A stretch of 64,000 nucleotides of DNA from Corella eumyota (taxonomy: Eukaryota; Chordata; Ascidiacea; Phlebobranchia; Corellidae). Below the pieces are notes generated by a model that saw only the letters and a list, made by a program, of their open reading frames with translations, had not been told where the DNA came from and searched no databases. The position numbers and the translations under genes are program-made. The DNA is taken from positions 10,416,001 through 10,480,000 of the forward strand of contig OY720098.1 of assembly GCA_963082875.1 (NCBI GenBank), in the 5' to 3' direction. Shown here in pieces: positions 60,901 to 64,000 of the stretch. Within the stretch, counting starts at the first letter, position 1, and every line of letters begins with the position of its first letter.

Positions 60901-63192
60901 AGTATAAATAATGCTCAAATATGACATCTAGCGGTTTATAATTTTCACAAACAACGCAATAACCGACACTTAACAAAAAGTAAATTTTAATAAAGTGAAT
61001 AATAGTGTTTTAAATAAACTGTCTAGATTTTTTTAATTTTTTTTGCAAATACTGATTCTAAAATACCACCAAAAATTTATGTGGCACTCATGCAATAGGT
61101 GATAAAAACATTATTTTACAATCATTATTTACACAAAAAATTGTTATTATACATATCATTTTAACAAGATGATAATGCTGTTAAATTATTTACTCCAGAA
61201 ACAGGTAAAGTCTGCCAATAACAAACTTAATCCTAGTCAACTTTAAACAAAAACTTATTTAAAAAAAACTTATGATCTTTGCCAAAACAGTAAATAGTCA
61301 TTTTTGTTTCAGAATGAAACAGTTTAATATAAAAGAAAGAAATTTTAATATAAACATGATATAACAATTAAAAAAACAAACTAAAAAATCAGAAGTACCA
61401 GTATACTAAAATACTGCCATAACAAAACAACTCACATGTGAATTAGCTGACTCCACAGTTAATATCCATAGCTTACGTTGACTTAAGACACAATACTTTA
61501 CACTCCACTCACCAGATGCCAACTGGCCACAAGAGAGTTGATGACTAGGTAGACCTTGCACATCTAAAATATTGATGATATTAATTTATTAATAATGCCT
61601 ACTAGCAATCATAAAAGCTTAACAATCTTAAATTTTGTAAATTGGTTATCAAAAAGAATCTACTTAGGAAATGAAAAAAATATTTTTAACAGGTAACTCC
61701 CAAATAAAATTTAAATAGTAAACTAAGTAAATATTTTTGTAATGCAAAACTACTAATGAAATAATTTAATCACATTTCACAGCTCTACTTTTTACTACTC
61801 AATGGTCCCTTATGCTGCCCTTACCATTTTTAAAAAATCAATAAATTACTTTAACTCTACTTAGAATTTTATCTAACACTGCACAAGATAATGTCACTTT
61901 ATTTATTTCGGAAAATATTGCACCTTATATGTTAAATATAAAGTAAAAGGATTGGCCTTTACTAATCAATAACGAATTATTACATCCCCTAAAACTTCCT
62001 GAAAAGTAACTTTCCCACGATCGAGTCACACTTGAATATCACAATTAAATATTTAACATTTTATTTTTAAATTTTAATATGTGTTGCAATATTTGGTGAC
62101 GAAATTGAATTAATGTTTTTTGTTACTTATTACTACCATTAATTTTATAATCTGTCAGAAAATAATAATATTTTATATATAATATGTAAGTTCAATCTTT
62201 GGCAAAAGATTAATTTTCAACTTGTATTATTTTAGTCAATATGCCTTTAAAGTTAAATATAAAAATTTCTAATAAAAATCTATTTCTAATGACGTAATTC
62301 AAAACAAACATAAAAAACTTTTGATGCCTTTGGGTAACACGCAATTTCTAATCATAATCCAGCCTTGTTATTTCAAAAGACGTCAAGATTTGTTTATTGT
62401 CAAACATTAAAAATCAGTGACTTTTTGGCGAGCTTTGGATTAAGAAAATAAGCTGGCGAAATATTCATGAACTAAGGTGTGGAAAGTGTTATACTCTAAT
62501 TCCATTAAACAAACACTGTCAAGTGTTATGTAAAGTACACTTTGTGTTAAGCAAACAAATCATAACCAGCAGTTAAAGGTACATTGACTCGTGATTAAAT
62601 TTGAATGTAAAAAATGATTTTAATTAAAAGCTAATCATTTTTGTTTGAAAACTAAAATTTAAAATTAATTGTTGATAATTAGTTATTGGAGTACATTTTA
62701 ATTGTTTTTTTACATAAAAATACCTAAGTATTGCCTAAACAAATACTGTGTCACAATTTTAAGCTGTGTATTAAAAAAAGAGTCAATATACTACTCTATC
62801 TGTCTTTTAAATTTTTTTTCGCTTTATAAAAAATTACTTTCACTTTAATAACGTACAGCATCTAATGATGCAGCTAATTTAAATATTTTTTAGTCTGCCT
62901 TTGTATTTTTCTATAAATTGTACAATCAAACTTTTTTATTAAACTGTATTTATAAAAAAATATTTTGTTCTGTAATTCTACCTGATTTTTTCTGACTTCA
63001 GAAAGCAAACAATTTCGCCCCTTTCTTGTTTGCTTGTTTTCTTATTCTGTCAGTTTAAAAATTTCAAAAAAATATATTGGTCAAAACACGTTTTATATAT
63101 ATAGTTCTATAGACAGATAGATAAAATGAAAAATATTTAAAAACTCCTTTATTTTACTTACCACAAGCTACAACCCAGCCTTGACAATCCAT
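35639..63192 (-). CDS. RASAL2: RASAL2/DAB2IP/SYNGAP-family Ras GTPase-activating protein (PH-C2-RasGAP-coiled coil), 23 coding exons in the long form
   Basis: The protein stimulates GTP hydrolysis by Ras-type GTPases at membranes. Long-form exons in transcript order: 63162-63192, 61436-61563, 58380-58467, 48869-48930, 45540-45634, 43976-44150, 43684-43782, 43226-43368, 42760-42927, 42217-42463, 41903-42044, 40774-40921, 39950-40186, 39586-39787, 39310-39455, 38896-39100, 38419-38713, 37449-38243, 37084-37229, 36715-36936, 36331-36447, 36104-36207, 35639-36035. They sum to 4392 nt, 1463 codons plus stop, with all phases closing. Domains, long-form numbering: split PH (about 5-53 and 178-226), C2 (about 230-345), RasGAP (about 370-640), Ser/Pro-rich tail, coiled coil (about 1259-1375). 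The N-terminal [20 protein letters not shown] segment is most like RASAL2, but vertebrate RASAL2, DAB2IP and SYNGAP1 are paralogues of one ancestor and this is probably their single counterpart. Three alternative first exons are listed separately. Confidence 0.93.
37084..39455 (-). CDS. RASAL2: RasGAP exons 15-19, disordered Ser/Pro-rich region
   Basis: Exons 39310-39455, 38896-39100, 38419-38713, 37449-38243, 37084-37229. The first continues the post-GAP helix ([20 protein letters not shown]), like TVAKLGPLPRVLADITKSL in relatives. Later parts are low in hydrophobic residues with short conserved islands: [10 protein letters not shown] and [15 protein letters not shown], the latter close to LQPLSFQNPVYHLNN of the vertebrate family. 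[12 protein letters not shown] is a possible SH3 ligand. The largest exon is 795 bp. Confidence 0.88.
39586..42463 (-). CDS. RASAL2: RasGAP exons 10-14, catalytic GAP domain
   Basis: Exons 42217-42463, 41903-42044, 40774-40921, 39950-40186, 39586-39787. The arginine finger is the Arg of [12 protein letters not shown], codon at 41979-41981, residue 434 of the long form. The [17 protein letters not shown] motif (about 544-560) and [13 protein letters not shown] are intact, followed by [14 protein letters not shown] and [15 protein letters not shown]. All catalytic and Ras-binding landmarks that I can check are present, so the domain should be active. The intron between 40921 and 41903 (about 980 bp) holds no recognisable feature apart from one TGACGTCA site. 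Confidence 0.95.
42760..43368 (-). CDS. RASAL2: RasGAP exons 8-9, C2 domain
   Basis: Exons 43226-43368 and 42760-42927. [20 protein letters not shown] opens the domain; [20 protein letters not shown] and [20 protein letters not shown] follow, then [20 protein letters not shown] and LEKW. These match the family C2 landmarks YCELCLDD.LYARTT, FWGEHFEF and the Lys-rich loop. The usual calcium-binding aspartates are not obvious, which agrees with a lipid-binding, calcium-independent C2. Confidence 0.92.
43684..44150 (-). CDS. RASAL2: RasGAP exons 6-7, C-terminal half of PH domain
   Basis: Exons 43976-44150 and 43684-43782. They include [40 protein letters not shown] and KRAINPNL, matching KPVHSSILGQ.YCFEV...CFSC.SA.ERDKW in the vertebrate family. 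The closing Trp helix of the PH domain (RETWIEKI) is intact. The region before it (about 20-130 in the long form) is an insertion that splits the PH fold, as in SYNGAP1. Confidence 0.92.
44151..45539 (-). other. RasGAP intron 5
   Basis: About 1.4 kb, AT-rich. One TGACGTCA site lies at 44951-44958. No exon or RNA gene is recognised. Confidence 0.5.
45540..45634 (-). CDS. RASAL2: RasGAP exon 5, basic linker common to all forms
   Basis: Encodes [20 protein letters not shown] then [11 protein letters not shown]. It aligns with [20 protein letters not shown] of vertebrate relatives, a conserved basic motif before the second half of the PH domain. All four N-terminal forms converge here. Confidence 0.85.
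46301..46594 (-). CDS. RASAL2: RasGAP alternative first exon (promoter 4, nearest)
   Basis: 98 codons, [20 protein letters not shown] at the start and NVKRNHSLK at the end, donor GTAAGT, phase 0. The context AAGATGG is a good initiation site and an in-frame TAA lies six codons upstream. Its RNHSLK recalls RNHSF near the N-terminus of DAB2IP. It joins exon 5 directly, giving a predicted product of 1458 aa without the first PH strands. Confidence 0.8.
46595..48868 (-). promoter_or_regulatory. Region upstream of promoter 4; intron for the longer forms
   Basis: About 2.3 kb of mixed composition holding the presumed promoter for the 46594 start. I see no clear TATA box at a sensible distance. Single E-box-type motifs occur, for example GTCACGTGAC near 47836 and CCACGTGATC near 47957. 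No other gene is recognised. Confidence 0.4.
48869..48930 (-). CDS. RASAL2: RasGAP exon 4 (shared by three long forms)
   Basis: Encodes [20 protein letters not shown] after a split Asp codon; acceptor CTTTAG, donor GTAAGT. It is used downstream of promoters 1, 2 and 3 and skipped by promoter 4. Confidence 0.7.
49513..49789 (-). CDS. RASAL2: RasGAP alternative first exon (promoter 3), Arg/Ser-rich
   Basis: 92 codons plus one base, beginning [20 protein letters not shown], with the basic run [20 protein letters not shown] (about residues 54-73), ending NNSH before donor GTAGAT. It joins exon 4 in phase. An Arg/Ser-rich N-terminus is also found in DAB2IP isoforms (family knowledge). It could act in membrane or nuclear targeting, which is inference. 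Predicted product with this start: 1473 aa. Confidence 0.65.
54171..54785. promoter_or_regulatory. Cluster of three perfect CRE palindromes
   Basis: TGACGTCA occurs at 54171-54178, 54674-54681 and 54778-54785. The first is followed 13 bp later by ATTGG (an inverted CCAAT box). Two more CREs lie at 51555-51562 and 51596-51603. All are in the large intron of the RasGAP gene. CREB/ATF binding is established for this palindrome; activity here is inference. Confidence 0.45.
56335..56402 (+). repeat. 30-bp tandem duplication with B-box-like motif
   Basis: TAGTGGTTCAAACCCTGTTT at 56341 and TAGTGGTTCAAATCCTGTGT at 56371 are successive copies of a 30-bp unit. Each contains a tRNA B-box-like GGTTCAAAYCC but no A-box is seen at the right distance. 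Confidence 0.55.
57350..57390 (+). repeat. Short tandem repeat, 15-bp unit, about 3 copies
   Basis: AACAGTTATCAATAA recurs three times, the last copy ending in ACAGTTATCACG. No function is suggested. Confidence 0.6.
58380..58467 (-). CDS. RASAL2: RasGAP exon 3 (shared linker)
   Basis: 29 codons plus one base: [20 protein letters not shown] then SPDESFNGS, acceptor TTTGTAG, donor GTTGGT. Acidic and polar, so probably a loop inside the split PH domain. It accepts phase 0 from promoter 1 (exon 2) or promoter 2 and passes phase 1 to exon 4. Confidence 0.65.
58823..59020 (-). CDS. RASAL2: RasGAP alternative first exon (promoter 2)
   Basis: 66 codons starting [19 protein letters not shown] and ending SSFRSRIRK before donor GTGTCC, phase 0. 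The only nearby upstream AGs would give a phase that does not match exon 2, so it is more likely a first exon than an internal one. It joins FFGDNSS in phase. The Ser/Arg-rich content suggests a disordered, basic N-terminus that lacks the first PH strands. Predicted product with this start: 1476 aa. Confidence 0.6.
59021..61435 (-). other. Intron and presumed promoter 2 region
   Basis: About 2.4 kb. It includes a tRNA A-box-like TAGCACAGCTGGGAGCGCAG at 59448-59467 (plus strand) without a matching B-box, possibly the 5' half of a tRNA-derived SINE. No other gene is recognised. Confidence 0.35.
61436..61563 (-). CDS. RASAL2: RasGAP exon 2, N-terminal PH strands
   Basis: Reads [20 protein letters not shown] then [20 protein letters not shown] and SH, acceptor TTTTAG, donor GTGAGT. 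It is clearly related to the RASAL2 segment THRLSCGQ...WERKYCILTDSQLVLL. An internal GTGAGT at about 61507-61512 could act as an earlier donor, but the longer reading keeps the conserved PH strands and the right phase for the next exon. Confidence 0.8.
61564..63161 (-). other. RasGAP intron 1
   Basis: About 1.6 kb of AT-rich sequence without a recognisable exon or RNA gene. Confidence 0.5.
63162..63192 (-). CDS. RASAL2: RasGAP first coding exon of the longest-span form (promoter 1)
   Basis: Encodes [10 protein letters not shown] plus one base, donor GTAAGT. An in-frame TGA lies seven codons upstream of the ATG, so this is a true start. It supplies the first strand of a PH domain, comparable to SWVRVYDVKG in vertebrate RASAL2. 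Intron 1 is 1.6 kb. Confidence 0.75.
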
Positions 63193-63937
63193 TAGATTTG
63201 TTGTCCTGCTAAGTCAACCGTACGCACTGCAACTGCTACACTATGATAGTTTTACAAAAACAGTTCTCGAGCATCGAGACTTTATTTAATATTTAAACCA
63301 CAATCATGTTCATGCGCTAATCTGTTTGTGAACTTATGACTTATTTGACCAAGAAAGCGTTTTCATTCATAACAAAGCTAATCTCATTTGCAGTGATGAC
63401 GGTTAAGTATTAATTCGACAACGGTTTTATGGCAACTCGATTTAAATATTTAGACAACATCTTTAAATATAACAAATTTACTGCTAAAATTAAAAATTTA
63501 CGTATAAGTTAAATTTATTTTTGAACAATTTATAAACTAAATTGTTAACCAGCTTATATTAGTTTGTAAGTAGCTTTAATAAACAACGGTAAATAGTTTA
63601 TTTTATTTGCCAAAAAGGTGTTAGTAAATAATAGACAGTATTATTTATTATTTTAAACTACCATAAATAAAGTCCATCAAATCAAGGTAACTAACAACAA
63701 CCAAATTTTTAAGAAATATTTTGCAAAATGAAAATATACCAGATAGTAGAGCCTCAGTTTACGTATTTAAAAAAGAAAATTATATAGTCGTATTAAAAAA
63801 TATGCTGTCAAAAAAAGATTCAATACCGAAAAGTGGTATTTTGCTTGTAAAAATGTCAATTTTATATTTAATTTGATGAAGCAAAAATGTTTTACCTAAA
63901 AAAATTCAAAAAAAATTTGCTAAATAAAAAAGAACTT
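63193..63937 (-). promoter_or_regulatory. Presumed promoter 1 of the RasGAP gene and intergenic spacer
   Basis: Holds the 5' UTR and promoter of the longest-span form. A TATA-like ATTAAATAAAG on the minus strand lies near 63282-63292, about 90-100 bp upstream of the ATG. No other feature is clear. Confidence 0.35.
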
Positions 63938-64000
63938 TTAAGCTTCTGATGCCTGCTGACCCACAGTCCAACTTATATTTTGAATGTCTCCCCTGTTATC
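63938..64000 (-). CDS. Possible C-terminal exon of a neighbouring minus-strand gene (partial)
   Basis: In one minus-strand frame it reads DNRGDIQNISWTVGQQASEA then TAA at 63938-63940. Composition is less AT-rich than the adjacent spacer, as for exons elsewhere in the window. The stretch is only 20 codons and runs off the edge, so the call is tentative and the product is not recognised. Confidence 0.3.
   Translation of the reverse strand, partial: DNRGDIQNISWTVGQQASEA

Overview
This window looks like nuclear DNA from an animal, most likely an AT-rich invertebrate. A tunicate is my best guess, but the sequence does not prove it. Reasons: both genes are split by many GT-AG introns, many only about 60-150 bp; there are polyadenylation signals and no bacterial operon structure; and one gene encodes a PH-C2-RasGAP-coiled-coil protein that resembles vertebrate RASAL2/DAB2IP/SYNGAP1 along its whole length.

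Layout. (1) 1-2716, plus strand: the C-terminal half of ATP-dependent 6-phosphofructokinase, the gene continuing off the left edge. It carries two alternative copies of one 51-codon exon, which encodes a loop of the fructose-2,6-bisphosphate site. (2) 3.6-34 kb: gene-poor repeat territory. A satellite of about 311 bp per unit fills 6.14-26.56 kb (about 65 units) and shows nested higher-order periods of 1250, 2815, 2163 and 4010 bp. It is bracketed by about 90 bp of shared flanking sequence, by two oppositely oriented tRNA-like sequences, and by copies of a dispersed repeat called R1 here. One R1 copy contains an uninterrupted 3546-bp array of the hexamer AGTGAT (591 units) whose edges keep earlier stages of the array. 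Degenerate satellite monomers continue to about 34 kb. Two weak exon candidates sit among them. (3) 35.6-63.2 kb, minus strand: one RASAL2/DAB2IP/SYNGAP-family gene, 23 coding exons in the longest form (predicted 1463 aa). Three further alternative first exons give predicted proteins of 1476, 1473 and 1458 aa, and all junction phases close. (4) The last 63 bases may be the end of another minus-strand gene.

How the genes work. Phosphofructokinase controls glycolytic flux. The RasGAP switches off Ras-type GTPases at membranes; its PH and C2 domains recruit it, its GAP domain supplies the catalytic arginine finger, and its tail forms a coiled coil ending in a possible PDZ ligand. Nothing suggests the two genes act together; they are neighbours separated by satellite. 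The most notable points are the duplicated phosphofructokinase exon, the four 5' ends of the RasGAP gene, the readable amplification history of the satellite, and the very long pure hexamer array.
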